A stretch of 35,211 nt of DNA from Erysipelothrix sp. GTDB lineage: Bacteria > Bacillota_I > Bacilli_A > Erysipelotrichales > Erysipelotrichaceae. Positions 16,303-24,446 of this stretch are shown piece by piece (within the stretch, counting starts at the first letter, position 1; each line of letters begins with the position of its first letter). The DNA lies in assembly GCA_012511085.1 (NCBI GenBank), contig JAAZGU010000008.1, forward strand, positions 1-35,211, written 5' to 3'. The notes below the pieces were generated by a model, which worked only from the letters and a program-made list of their open reading frames with translations, had not been told where the DNA came from and ran no database searches. The translations under genes and the position numbers were made by a program.

Positions 16303-17058
16303 TTAAAATTTGCCTTTTGAGGCAACCTTTTTAGGTTCGGGAGCATCTTTTTTCGCTTTTGGTTTTTTAGTGACTTTCTCATACAAGAAGAGATCGTGTT
16401 CTTTTTCCTTTTTCAAATTACTTTTAACCAAATAGTTTTTTGCACCTCGTTGTTTAACCACGGATTTCAAACGTGACTTGGTGCCACTTGCCATCAACAA
16501 TGCGATGATGCTACCGATGATGAGTGACGTGATTAAACGTTTTAGAGAAAAAATCTCTTTTGTTTTCTTTGGAAGGGTTGTCACTTTGCCTTTATTTTTG
16601 TAGGCAGCTTCAACTGAGCTTCCGTATTTTTTAAAAGCGTCACTGTAATTTTCTGCGCTTAAGAGCGGGACAATTTCAGCTTCAATGTCATTGATGATTG
16701 CTTTTGTAATGACATTGCTTGCGTAGCTATCCGTCACTAAGACCCAATCACGGCTATCCAACACAACAAGCAACAAGCTGCCTTCTTGATTTTGTGTTAA
16801 AGGCGCAAGGTAATCTTGTAACAGGGTGTCGGCATGCACTTTTACGTCTTCGCCATAGGTTGAATACACCAGCGCCGCATGCACGTTTGTTTTTTGGGCC
16901 TGGCTAATTTTTGTAAGATGGTCATTGATTTCTTGTTTTGCTTCTGTTGATAATATTTGCGCAAAATCATGCACGTAAGTGTCTGCATCTGCCAGTATTG
17001 GGGAAGTAAACAAGATCATTGCCATCAAGAACATTAATAATGTTATTATTTTTTTCAT
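16303..17058 (-). CDS. TPM-domain membrane protein (YdjH-like)
   Basis: A 251-residue protein. It has a signal peptide (1-23, cleavage near ILA-DAD), an extracytoplasmic TPM (TLP18.3/Psb32/MOLO) domain of about 27-155 with VHDFAQILS, LLLVVLDSRDWVLVTD and a Gly-rich end, then one membrane helix (about 174-191). A long basic cytoplasmic tail rich in Lys, Ala and Pro follows. In B. subtilis, YdjH has this plan; YdjG and YdjH are membrane proteins needed to bring the SPFH protein YdjI to the membrane. The gene lies 10 bases after the zinc-ribbon gene, which corresponds to YdjG. It is the last gene of a six-gene operon. The assignment is by domain and context. Confidence 0.78.
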   Translation of the reverse strand: MKKIITLLMFLMAMILFTSPILADADTYVHDFAQILSTEAKQEINDHLTKISQAQKTNVHAALVYSTYGEDVKVHADTLLQDYLAPLTQNQEGSLLLVVLDSRDWVLVTDSYASNVITKAIINDIEAEIVPLLSAENYSDAFKKYGSSVEAAYKNKGKVTTLPKKTKEIFSLKRLITSLIIGSIIALLMASGTKSRLKSVVKQRGAKNYLVKSNLKKEKEHDLFLYEKVTKKPKAKKDAPEPKKVASKGKF

Positions 17059-17068
17059 GGTTTACCTC

Positions 17069-18145
17069 CTAAAAGATGAAGTATGCAATCGCATACAAGA
17101 TAGCACTTACTACAAGTGCACGTTTGATAAAGTATTGCCAATACAAACCTTTATCCAGCGGCAAATCACCGACGAATTTACCAGTTTGACCATTCATGGC
17201 AAAGGTGTACTTATTATTTTGCCAGGTTGTGTTTAAAAACCAAACAGGGTAGAGCACGTACCGTGCTTTACCATCATGAAGATGCACGTGCCCACTTTTT
17301 TGATTGGTTTCATCGTAATCACGCAACGAGTCTTCAATTTCTTTTTCAATACTTTTTTTAATGCGTTCGTTGGCACGATTGACACTATCTGTTTTAGAAA
17401 CATCATATTTATCCGCAAGATAACCTGCTAAATAAGCCGTTTGAAACGGCGTTGCTTCCTTTAAGTCGAAGGGTTCAATCGCTTCCATGAGCGTATCATC
17501 AACCTTGGCCGAACCATCGACCGGGACCCCTTCAAATTTAAAGGTGCCATCACGGACAACAGAATAGAAACGGCGTTTGACATAATCAAAGTTGTTGTCA
17601 CTGTAATTTTCTTCCTTGATGCCTTCGTAGCGATAGGCGGCTTCTGAATCCGTGTCAAAAATCCAAAAGGGGACATACACACCTTTGATTTCATCAATAT
17701 GGTTTTTATCCGTAAACACTTTTGGTAGAAACTTTTTATCCTTAAGATGGTTCATCAAGTTAGCTTTTGCTTTTGTTTTATTAAGCTTAAAGGGGATGAT
17801 GAGTTCCGGTTTGATGCCGCGTTGCAATTGATCCATTAAAACGATGGGATTATCACAAAAAGGGCAGGATGTTGCGGTGGTGCTGGCTTCCACAAGCAAT
17901 TCACCGCCACAGGATTTACAACCATACATTTGTAATTCGTGGTCATGATCCAGCCACTCATCTTCAAGTGGCGTCTCCCAGTCCATCACATCGTGATCAT
18001 CACCTTTGAGCTGCTCATCATAAGCAAGCAAAGATGCAACTTCAAATTCACTGTCACAATAAGGACACTTCATGTTTTGTGACTGTGAGTCAAAACTAAT
18101 CCCACCCCCACAAGCAGGGCATTTATATTCTTGTAAGGTCGTCAT
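17069..18145 (-). CDS. Double zinc-ribbon membrane protein (YdjG-like)
   Basis: A 358-residue protein. The ATG at 18145 is chosen because AAAGGAG lies just upstream; an in-frame TTG at 18160 would lie within that site. The N terminus holds two TFIIB-like zinc ribbons: Cys9, Cys12, Cys27, Cys30 and Cys76, Cys79, Cys94, Cys97. A soluble middle region follows with VYVPFWIFDTDSEAAYRYEG and ARYVLYPVWFLNTTW. A single hydrophobic helix ends the chain (about 335-358), so the protein is tail-anchored. This matches the layout of B. subtilis YdjG, encoded with an SPFH and a TPM protein. The upstream SPFH gene ends 18 bases before it. Confidence 0.8.
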   Translation of the reverse strand: MTTLQEYKCPACGGGISFDSQSQNMKCPYCDSEFEVASLLAYDEQLKGDDHDVMDWETPLEDEWLDHDHELQMYGCKSCGGELLVEASTTATSCPFCDNPIVLMDQLQRGIKPELIIPFKLNKTKAKANLMNHLKDKKFLPKVFTDKNHIDEIKGVYVPFWIFDTDSEAAYRYEGIKEENYSDNNFDYVKRRFYSVVRDGTFKFEGVPVDGSAKVDDTLMEAIEPFDLKEATPFQTAYLAGYLADKYDVSKTDSVNRANERIKKSIEKEIEDSLRDYDETNQKSGHVHLHDGKARYVLYPVWFLNTTWQNNKYTFAMNGQTGKFVGDLPLDKGLYWQYFIKRALVVSAILYAIAYFIF

Positions 18146-18163
18146 AAAAACTCCTTTCAATGG

Positions 18164-19447
18164 TTATTCTTCTAAATTATTGCCACACTCGGGGCAGAAT
18201 TTGCCTGCTTTGCTACCAGCTGGTGCTTGCCATCCACATTTGGCACATTGCACGGGTTGCGGCTGTGGTTTACCGCAGTTGGAACAAAACTTGCCAGTGT
18301 TTTCAGTTTCACATTCACACACCCAGACATCGGCAGGTGTCGGTTGTGGTTTTCCACACTCTGAGCAAAACTTGCCAGTATTGGTGGCGCCACAACTGCA
18401 CACCCATCCTTGCGCTTGTGGTTCAGTGCCTTGGCCTTGAACTTGGCCCATCGCAAACAGATCTTGGGTGCGTGTGCCACCGGCAGCCTGTGCCATGCCC
18501 ATACCCATAAAGCCTGCTAATGCTCCGCCTTCGTTGCTTGCCGCAGCGCGCATGGCATCGGCTTGCGCACCGGTTAAGGTTGCGGCCGCCATGGTAGGAT
18601 CACGTAAAATCGCTGCACGTTGTGCTTGTTTAATGATTTCAGCGTCTTCCTCTGGCAGCGTAATTGGATTTAGACCGATGGAAACAATTTTTAAGCCTCG
18701 GATTTCACCCCATTTTTTTGTGAGCACTTCATTCATTTCAGCGGTTAATTGATCGGCATAACCAGGAAGTTCACTGGGACGCACACCCTGTTTTGAAATG
18801 TTTGCGAACGCTGGTTGGAGTGCAGAAACGAATTCAGTCTTTAATTGACCATCAATTTCTTCACGGTCATATTGGTTACTGACATTGCCCGCGATGTTGG
18901 TGTAAAACAAAATTGGATCTTCAATTTTGTAGGAATAGACACCGGAACAGCGTACGCCCACATCAATGTCAAGCCCAATGTTAGCGTCTACCACCCGAAA
19001 TGGAATCGGATTTGGGGTTCCAAACTTGTTATCTAATAATTCTTTGGTGTTAATGTAATAAACTCGCTGATCTTTACCGGGTTCGCCTCCGTAGGTGAAC
19101 CGTTTTCCGATGTTTTTAAAGGTATCTTTAATGCCTTGACCCAAGGGTCCTGTGAAGATGCTTGGCTCAATCGAAGTGTCGTAGGTAAACTCACCGGGTT
19201 CAGCGCATACATCGACAATTTCGCCTTGTTCGACGATGATCATGCATTGGCCATCCGCAACAACAATTCCTGAACCGTTGGAAATGACATTGTCAGAACC
19301 TTTGGTGTTGGATGAGCGCCGTCCAATACGTTTCTCGCCTTTAACCATCATGACTTCTTTTGGCATTGTTTCACAATAGAAAAATTCTTTCCATTGATCC
19401 GCTAAGACACCACCGGCTGAGCCGGCAATTGCTTTAATTAATCCCAT
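18164..19447 (-). CDS. SPFH-domain protein with three C-terminal zinc ribbons (YdjI-like)
   Basis: A 427-residue protein of the 'virion core protein/YdjI' branch of SPFH (stomatin/prohibitin/flotillin) scaffolds. Residues 1-300 form the SPFH-like core (ETMPKEVMMVKGEKRIGRRSSN, IVVADGQCMIIVEQGEIVDVC, LKIVSIGLNPITLPEEDAE). An Ala/Gly-rich linker (about 300-345) leads to three zinc ribbons: Cys350/352/361/364, Cys377/379/388/391 and Cys401/404/418/421. The first two are near-copies with a 27-residue period sharing NTGKFCS.CGKPQP. In B. subtilis YdjI links the phage-shock protein PspA to the membrane with YdjG and YdjH. No pspA gene is visible in this window. GGAGAGA lies upstream of the ATG. Confidence 0.85.
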   Translation of the reverse strand: MGLIKAIAGSAGGVLADQWKEFFYCETMPKEVMMVKGEKRIGRRSSNTKGSDNVISNGSGIVVADGQCMIIVEQGEIVDVCAEPGEFTYDTSIEPSIFTGPLGQGIKDTFKNIGKRFTYGGEPGKDQRVYYINTKELLDNKFGTPNPIPFRVVDANIGLDIDVGVRCSGVYSYKIEDPILFYTNIAGNVSNQYDREEIDGQLKTEFVSALQPAFANISKQGVRPSELPGYADQLTAEMNEVLTKKWGEIRGLKIVSIGLNPITLPEEDAEIIKQAQRAAILRDPTMAAATLTGAQADAMRAAASNEGGALAGFMGMGMAQAAGGTRTQDLFAMGQVQGQGTEPQAQGWVCSCGATNTGKFCSECGKPQPTPADVWVCECETENTGKFCSNCGKPQPQPVQCAKCGWQAPAGSKAGKFCPECGNNLEE

Positions 19448-19465
19448 ATCAATCTCTCCTTTATT

Positions 19466-20926
19466 TTAAATAATAATAATGCGTGGTTCGTGTGTAAATT
19501 TTAAACGATGGTGGGAAGTTAAGTATTCCACTAAGATATCTTGTGCCGATGTTGACAGAATCATTGGTTTTTGATTGGCCTGCACGGCTTCAAGCGGTAC
19601 GTTTAAAAATTCTTCAATGTTTAAGTAATGAAAGTTTTGTAAACCGATTGTGTAAAAATGGGTATCCAGGACATCATTGTCGTTGTAAGTCAGCGACTTG
19701 ATTTCTTTGTCCTCCTTGGAGTAGGTCAGTCTTAAACCCTCTGAAAGTTGATAATACTCGGTAATTCCTAAAAAGGCATCATCACGCAGCATGTGCATCA
19801 ACATGGTTTTAAGTTGTAGACCATTCACTTTCACCTTATGGATTTCATCATCATAAGGGAATATTTGAACTAAAGTTCCATACTCTACGATGGGGCCAAG
19901 TTTTTGGCCACGAATGCTGCCGGAACCTAAAAACATAATGTCTAAACCCAGACTGTTTCTAAAAATATCAGTAAACAGACTTCCTAAGGGTGTTTCCATA
20001 TTGCGTTGTGGGTGTTCCAATTGTTGGTTGAAACGTGTCAAGATGCGTTGATACTTACGATCGGTGATGTCTTTGTATTTGTTAATAACTTCTTCAAGTT
20101 GCATATCTCTTGAGGCTGTTTCATTATTAATGGGTTCAAAGGACCACGTGTAAGAATCAATGCAGTTGTCATCGGTATCGACAATGATGTCAAAACGACC
20201 GATGTTGTCGGTACCTTCACCGGCTTGGGCAATCACGATGTTGTTTTCAATGATTGGTTGTTCCATAAAAGTATGGGAGTGACCACCAATGATTAAATCA
20301 ACGCCCCATTCCGGTTTTAACAAGCGCGCAAGTTCAATGTCTTCCTCAATCCCGATGTGCGTCAGCAAGACGGTAAAGTCAATGTCAATGGCATTGTAGG
20401 CATTGCATATCTTACCGACTTCTTTAGCAGCTTCAGCCGTGTCGATAAATGTGCCAACCAAGCCTTCTGCTTTGGCTGCAGCGAGAATTTCATCCGTAAT
20501 AATACCGATGAACAAGATTTTCATATCATCCATTTCGATAATATGGTGGGGTTGAAACAAACGGGAACCGTTGGTTTTAATGTATAAATTCGCATTGATA
20601 ATTGGAAACTGTGCACATTTTTCAATAAAAAGTAAATGCGCAATTCCATAATCAAGCTCATGGTTACCGATGGTAACCACATCCGGGGAAAGCATGTTCA
20701 TGATTTCAATCGTTGAAATGCCTTTAAATTCAGAGTCAATGACCGAGCCTCGAAACATGTCGCCGGCAATGACATAAATGACGTTTTCTTCTTCTTCACG
20801 GACTTTACTAATGTATCCAGATAACATGGACACACCACCAACATCTATTTTCCCGATGCGCTCTTCCAAGAAGTCACCGTGCAAGTCGTTGTTGTGTAAA
20901 ATGGTTAGTTTCTTTGTGGTTTTCAT
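19466..20926 (-). CDS. 5'-nucleotidase/metallophosphatase (UshA/YunD family, cytoplasmic)
   Basis: A 486-residue two-metal phosphatase. The N-terminal metallophosphatase domain has HNNDLHGDF (Asp14, His16), AGDMFRG (Asp56), GNHELDYG (Asn88, His89), LLTHIG and GGHSHTF; the C-terminal 5'-nucleotidase domain has FLGSGSIRG and FPYDDEI. Most UshA-type enzymes are secreted and have a signal peptide. This one starts directly with the first strand (MKTTKKLTILHNND), so it should act inside the cell, as B. subtilis YunD is thought to do. Substrates may be nucleotides or sugar-nucleotides. It sits 18 bases before the SPFH gene and 23 bases after the gene of unknown function, within the operon. Confidence 0.85.
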   Translation of the reverse strand: MKTTKKLTILHNNDLHGDFLEERIGKIDVGGVSMLSGYISKVREEEENVIYVIAGDMFRGSVIDSEFKGISTIEIMNMLSPDVVTIGNHELDYGIAHLLFIEKCAQFPIINANLYIKTNGSRLFQPHHIIEMDDMKILFIGIITDEILAAAKAEGLVGTFIDTAEAAKEVGKICNAYNAIDIDFTVLLTHIGIEEDIELARLLKPEWGVDLIIGGHSHTFMEQPIIENNIVIAQAGEGTDNIGRFDIIVDTDDNCIDSYTWSFEPINNETASRDMQLEEVINKYKDITDRKYQRILTRFNQQLEHPQRNMETPLGSLFTDIFRNSLGLDIMFLGSGSIRGQKLGPIVEYGTLVQIFPYDDEIHKVKVNGLQLKTMLMHMLRDDAFLGITEYYQLSEGLRLTYSKEDKEIKSLTYNDNDVLDTHFYTIGLQNFHYLNIEEFLNVPLEAVQANQKPMILSTSAQDILVEYLTSHHRLKFTHEPRIIII

Positions 20927-20949
20927 TGTGTCACCTCACTGAAAGGTAT

Positions 20950-21435
20950 TTACCAATCACTTTCTTTTTTTGGTTTTCTAACATCCATGACAATGCCTGG
21001 ATAATCCCAAATGAACCATTGGTCATCCTTTTGGCGTAGTTGGATGGCACGTTTTGAATCCGCACCCGCAGTGTGTAGGTAGAGGCGTAAATAGCCAGCT
21101 TCCACATCTTGGGGTCGTTGGTCTTCAAACAGTCTAAGTGTCAATGGCATATCGGGTTGATAGTCATTGTCTGGGGTCGCCCCTTCGAAGTAAACCAACG
21201 GTAAATAAGGTTTATCCATGACGCGGTCCCTTAAAAAATTAATATCGAAAGGGCTTAAAGGTTTCGGTCCTTTCAATAAATTAATGGCTTCCACCCCCGC
21301 ATCACAATCATGCACAAAGAGATTCAATGCGCATAAAAACAAAGTGCATGTGTTTTCTGGTTGTCGCAAATCAAATTGGGGCATGGCTTTAAACGCTTCG
21401 AGGTTTAAAGGCAAGCTTTCAATCACTACGTTCAT
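20950..21435 (-). CDS. Conserved-looking protein of unknown function
   Basis: A 161-residue soluble protein that I cannot assign with confidence. There is no signal peptide or membrane helix. It is rich in acidic and aromatic residues, with ENTCTLFLCALNLFVHD (28-44), MPLTLRLFEDQ (95-105) and a C-terminal strand-like region RAIQLRQKDDQWFIWDYPG (128-146). The last part looks like an antiparallel beta hairpin of a small binding or regulatory domain. AGGAGG lies upstream of ATG 21435. Spacing of 35 bases to the lipoprotein gene and 23 to the nucleotidase gene places it in the operon, so a role linked to the membrane-associated SPFH set is plausible. Confidence 0.6.
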   Translation of the reverse strand: MNVVIESLPLNLEAFKAMPQFDLRQPENTCTLFLCALNLFVHDCDAGVEAINLLKGPKPLSPFDINFLRDRVMDKPYLPLVYFEGATPDNDYQPDMPLTLRLFEDQRPQDVEAGYLRLYLHTAGADSKRAIQLRQKDDQWFIWDYPGIVMDVRKPKKESDW

Positions 21436-21470
21436 ATTTTCCTCCTTCTGGTATTAAAAAACGTATTAAT

Positions 21471-22463
21471 TCATGGTTGGATACGTGTTAGTGTGTATCG
21501 AATTCCTACCTCATCATTAAAGAGGGGATCGCCACCAACATGCCGCATAATCAGCGTATCAAAATTTAAAAATTGCCATACAAATTTTGAATAAGATTCA
21601 TAGGGCTGCTCATCATGCTGTTCAGTAAATTCAATGTAAAGCAAATAACTATCATGATCGATGGGTTCACGTTGCGTTTCTTTTACACTGAAAGCAAACG
21701 TGCCTTTGTAGAAAGTATCTGCCATGAGGTTGAAGTATTCGATGGGATGAAAATCATCGCTGCTTGAATGATCCAGACCATGGAAAGTAAGTCGCACCAA
21801 GTTTTCATTACCATTTGGCATTGTGTACGATGCTTCCCATTCACCTTTAAAGACGAAAATGTTAAACTTGAAATCTTCAAAATCATGGGTAACATATAAG
21901 GAAACATCTTGCACACCTTTTGCTGGCAAACTAAGTTTTGTGTCTTTGCCATCCAATATTGGTGACATGCTGACAGATTCATCATTGAAGCTAACCGTGA
22001 TGATGGATTCTGCGTGCAAATCAGACAAATTAGTTTTCAACAATGCGGCGGTTTTACCATCACCTTCATATTGAACATCATGGTTAACATCAGTAATGTT
22101 TACCTCGCTATCAAAATAACGTGGGATAACCAAAAACACTTCGTCACCATCCATGTAAACCTTTTCCACAACCTTGATTTCATTATGGAAGGCCATAAAG
22201 GTTGAGAACTCACCAGTTTCAATATAACGTGCGAAGTCCGTTTCATCGCTGTATCCTAAAAATGCAAGCGCGAACAAATCATCGTCACGCCACTCAATGC
22301 CACCCAATTCTTCATAAATGATGGGTGGCTCTTTTGGATGTTCATCAAGCGGAGGTTCAATGATGGTGACATTTTTCGATGGATCATCGGCAGGGGGTTG
22401 TTTTATTTTACAGCCACTTAAAATAAGCAATCCTAATAAAAGCAATAATCGTATATTTTTCAT
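21471..22463 (-). CDS. Lipoprotein of unknown function
   Basis: A 330-residue protein with a lipoprotein signal: MKNIRLLLLL, hydrophobic core, lipobox LSGC. The start at 22463 follows AAAGGAG by 5 bases; a GTG six bases upstream is too close to that site. After a Pro-rich, charged linker (PPADDPSKN..., DEHPKEPP) the mature part is mostly beta-strand-like and acidic, ending in ...VGIRYTLTRIQP. I recognise no domain. The repeated strand pattern could be one or two beta-sandwich domains exposed on the cell surface. It is the first gene of the six-gene operon that runs to 16303. Confidence 0.65.
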   Translation of the reverse strand: MKNIRLLLLLGLLILSGCKIKQPPADDPSKNVTIIEPPLDEHPKEPPIIYEELGGIEWRDDDLFALAFLGYSDETDFARYIETGEFSTFMAFHNEIKVVEKVYMDGDEVFLVIPRYFDSEVNITDVNHDVQYEGDGKTAALLKTNLSDLHAESIITVSFNDESVSMSPILDGKDTKLSLPAKGVQDVSLYVTHDFEDFKFNIFVFKGEWEASYTMPNGNENLVRLTFHGLDHSSSDDFHPIEYFNLMADTFYKGTFAFSVKETQREPIDHDSYLLYIEFTEQHDEQPYESYSKFVWQFLNFDTLIMRHVGGDPLFNDEVGIRYTLTRIQP

Positions 22464-22583
22464 AAGCACTCCTTTATATTGTTGTAAACTTAAAGGAACG
22501 ACGAATCGTTATATAAAAAAACATATTTGTGAAAGATGTGTAGCTGCGCCATTAATTTATAAAATTATTATATCAAAATTATT

Positions 22584-22614
22584 TTAAAAGACCCTATCTA
22601 AAAGGATAGGTTTT
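22584..22614 (-). repeat. Dispersed palindromic hairpin, copy in inverted orientation
   Basis: Read on the minus strand this is AAAACCTATCC, a TTTTA loop, GATAGGGT and CTTTT. It is nearly identical to the terminator at 26348-26377 and related to 4602-4630. No minus-strand gene ends here, so it is not an obvious terminator. It sits beside the possible -10 box of the lipoprotein operon and upstream of the sensor operon promoter. Confidence 0.6.
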
Positions 22615-22698
22615 GTGAATATATGCAGTGTTTAAGCGAATTATTGTAAATTAAGGTTGATTTTCATCATATATTTGTAAATGAAATACAAAATGTGA

Positions 22699-22725
22699 TT
22701 GGCGTAACTGATATTTTGGTATACT
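22699..22725 (+). promoter_or_regulatory. Extended -10 promoter of the sensor/response-regulator operon
   Basis: TGGTATACT (22717-22725) is a -10 hexamer with TGn extension. TTGGCG (22699-22704) lies 15 bases upstream of the hexamer. A second overlapping TATAAT is at 22725-22730. The start would be near 22732, about 20 bases before the GTG start codon, with AAAAGG in between. Confidence 0.5.
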
Positions 22726-22751
22726 ATAATTGTTAGAAAAGGTAATTAAAT

Positions 22752-24446
22752 GTGATTAAAAGCAAGAAAAACACACTTTCTATTATTTTTATCGTTTGGG
22801 TTTTACTAACCTTTGCGAGTCTGATTCGATTGTATCGTTCAAGTTTCTACTTCGTTAACGAAACAATTTTTTTAATTAATTTAACAGTGTATTTGAGTTT
22901 ATTGCTTTGGTGGGCCTATACGATTCTCAAACGGACTGGTAATCATCAAACCCGTTACTATTTATTGGGAATTGTTGGTTTGATTGTTTTTTGGTTGTTT
23001 GTGCGTTCAGTTAAATATCAACCATTCAATGACATTGACCTTGTGGCTCGCCATTTATGGTATGCCTATTACATCCCTATGATTTTAATCCCAGTGCTCA
23101 GTTTTTATTTATCCCTGAATCTAGGACAACCTGAAAATTACACAATACCAAAAATATATTATTGGTTGTATGTGCCAGCGTTGGTGCTGATTGGGGCGGT
23201 CCTAAGCAACGATCTTCATCAACAAGCCTTTGCTTTTCAGGATAATTTTGTCAGCTGGAGCAACAAATATAGCTACCGTATCTTTTTCTACCTTACGATT
23301 ATATGGATTGTTGTGTTATCACTTGCATCGTTAAGAATTCTATTTAAAAAAAGTTTTCAAGCGCACACGCGTCGGAAACTTTGGGTGCCCTTGATTGTGA
23401 TTGTGGTGGGACTTGCCTACGTTATTTATTATGCGATTGATAACTCCAGAACCGGAGGCGGTTTTTATGAAGCCACGGTTGCTTATTCCGTTTTTGTGAT
23501 TGCCTTTTGGGAAAGTTGCATGCAGAGTGGGCTCTTACCGACAAATACAAAATACAAGAAGTTTTTTAATGCATCCAATTTGCAAATCATGCTGGTTGAC
23601 TACCAGGGGACAACGCATTATCAATCACAAAAGATGATGGATTTAAACACCTATCAAATCATGGAAGTGCTCCGTGAGCATGTGATTCCTGTTGATAAAA
23701 ACACGTTATTGAAAAGCAAGTCGATTCATGGCGGTCATGTGTTGTGGTTGGAAGATATTACGAAGCTGCAAACCATCATCGATCAACTGCAGCAGGTTCG
23801 TCTGCAATTGTCTAATGAAGTCGACTTGTTGCAACAAGAGGTTGAAACCAAGGCAAAGATTGTGCATTTGCAACATGAAAACTATTTATTGGATACAATT
23901 TTAGATCAAGTGGAACCTCATCTTGCGAAAATTAAATCACATCTTGATGAGTTGGAAACCGCAAAGCCACTTGTGAAACATCAACTTTTAATTAAAATTA
24001 ATATCTTGGGGGCTTACATTAAGCGCCGCAGTAATTTAAGCCTTGCTTATGAAAGCCAACAACAAGTCCACCTGCATGACATCACAAACAGTTTTAATGA
24101 ATCCTTATCGATGCTGGATTCCCTCGCTGTGGAAAGTGCGCTCTTGTTTCAAAAAGAGCTTGCCTTAACATTGAGACAGGCACTCTTGATGTATGATATG
24201 TTTCAAACAGTGCTGGAAACCTTGTATTTGGATTTATCAAAAGTTGTTGTTTCTTTATCACATCTCGACCATCAATTCATCTATGGCTTTCATTTGGAAA
24301 CGCATCATTCAATGAATCATGATTTGCGTTGGTATTTGTTTGAAAACAAACTAAGAAACACTTACCAAGATATCGTTATCGAACATGAAAGCGATCATGT
24401 GTTTCACATCAACTTCAAGTTTAAAGCGGGTCATGACGATGCATAA
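22752..24446 (+). CDS. Multi-pass membrane sensor with degenerate kinase-like region
   Basis: A 564-residue protein starting with GTG after AAAAGG; no in-frame ATG fits better. The first 255 residues hold seven or eight membrane helices, as in the 7TM sensor region found on some histidine kinases. A coiled coil follows (about 325-400), then a C-terminal region with KINILGAYIKRRSNL near 410. I see no conserved phosphorylatable His box, no Asn-rich N box and no DxGxG/GxG ATP-binding boxes in the last 150 residues, so it may not be an active kinase. The true kinase gene overlaps its end by 14 bases. It probably senses an unknown signal and passes it to that kinase. Confidence 0.7.
   Translation: MIKSKKNTLSIIFIVWVLLTFASLIRLYRSSFYFVNETIFLINLTVYLSLLLWWAYTILKRTGNHQTRYYLLGIVGLIVFWLFVRSVKYQPFNDIDLVARHLWYAYYIPMILIPVLSFYLSLNLGQPENYTIPKIYYWLYVPALVLIGAVLSNDLHQQAFAFQDNFVSWSNKYSYRIFFYLTIIWIVVLSLASLRILFKKSFQAHTRRKLWVPLIVIVVGLAYVIYYAIDNSRTGGGFYEATVAYSVFVIAFWESCMQSGLLPTNTKYKKFFNASNLQIMLVDYQGTTHYQSQKMMDLNTYQIMEVLREHVIPVDKNTLLKSKSIHGGHVLWLEDITKLQTIIDQLQQVRLQLSNEVDLLQQEVETKAKIVHLQHENYLLDTILDQVEPHLAKIKSHLDELETAKPLVKHQLLIKINILGAYIKRRSNLSLAYESQQQVHLHDITNSFNESLSMLDSLAVESALLFQKELALTLRQALLMYDMFQTVLETLYLDLSKVVVSLSHLDHQFIYGFHLETHHSMNHDLRWYLFENKLRNTYQDIVIEHESDHVFHINFKFKAGHDDA

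Larger units (their letters stand above)
22464..22751. other. Divergent intergenic region between the lipoprotein operon and the sensor operon
   Basis: 288 very AT-rich bases without a gene. It holds an inverted repeat AACGA-CGAA-TCGTT (22497-22510) in the lipoprotein leader, a dispersed hairpin (22584-22614) and an extended -10 promoter facing right (22699-22725). The promoter for the lipoprotein operon is not clear: TATAAT on the minus strand near 22567-22572 lies just beside the hairpin but has no good -35 box. Confidence 0.6.
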
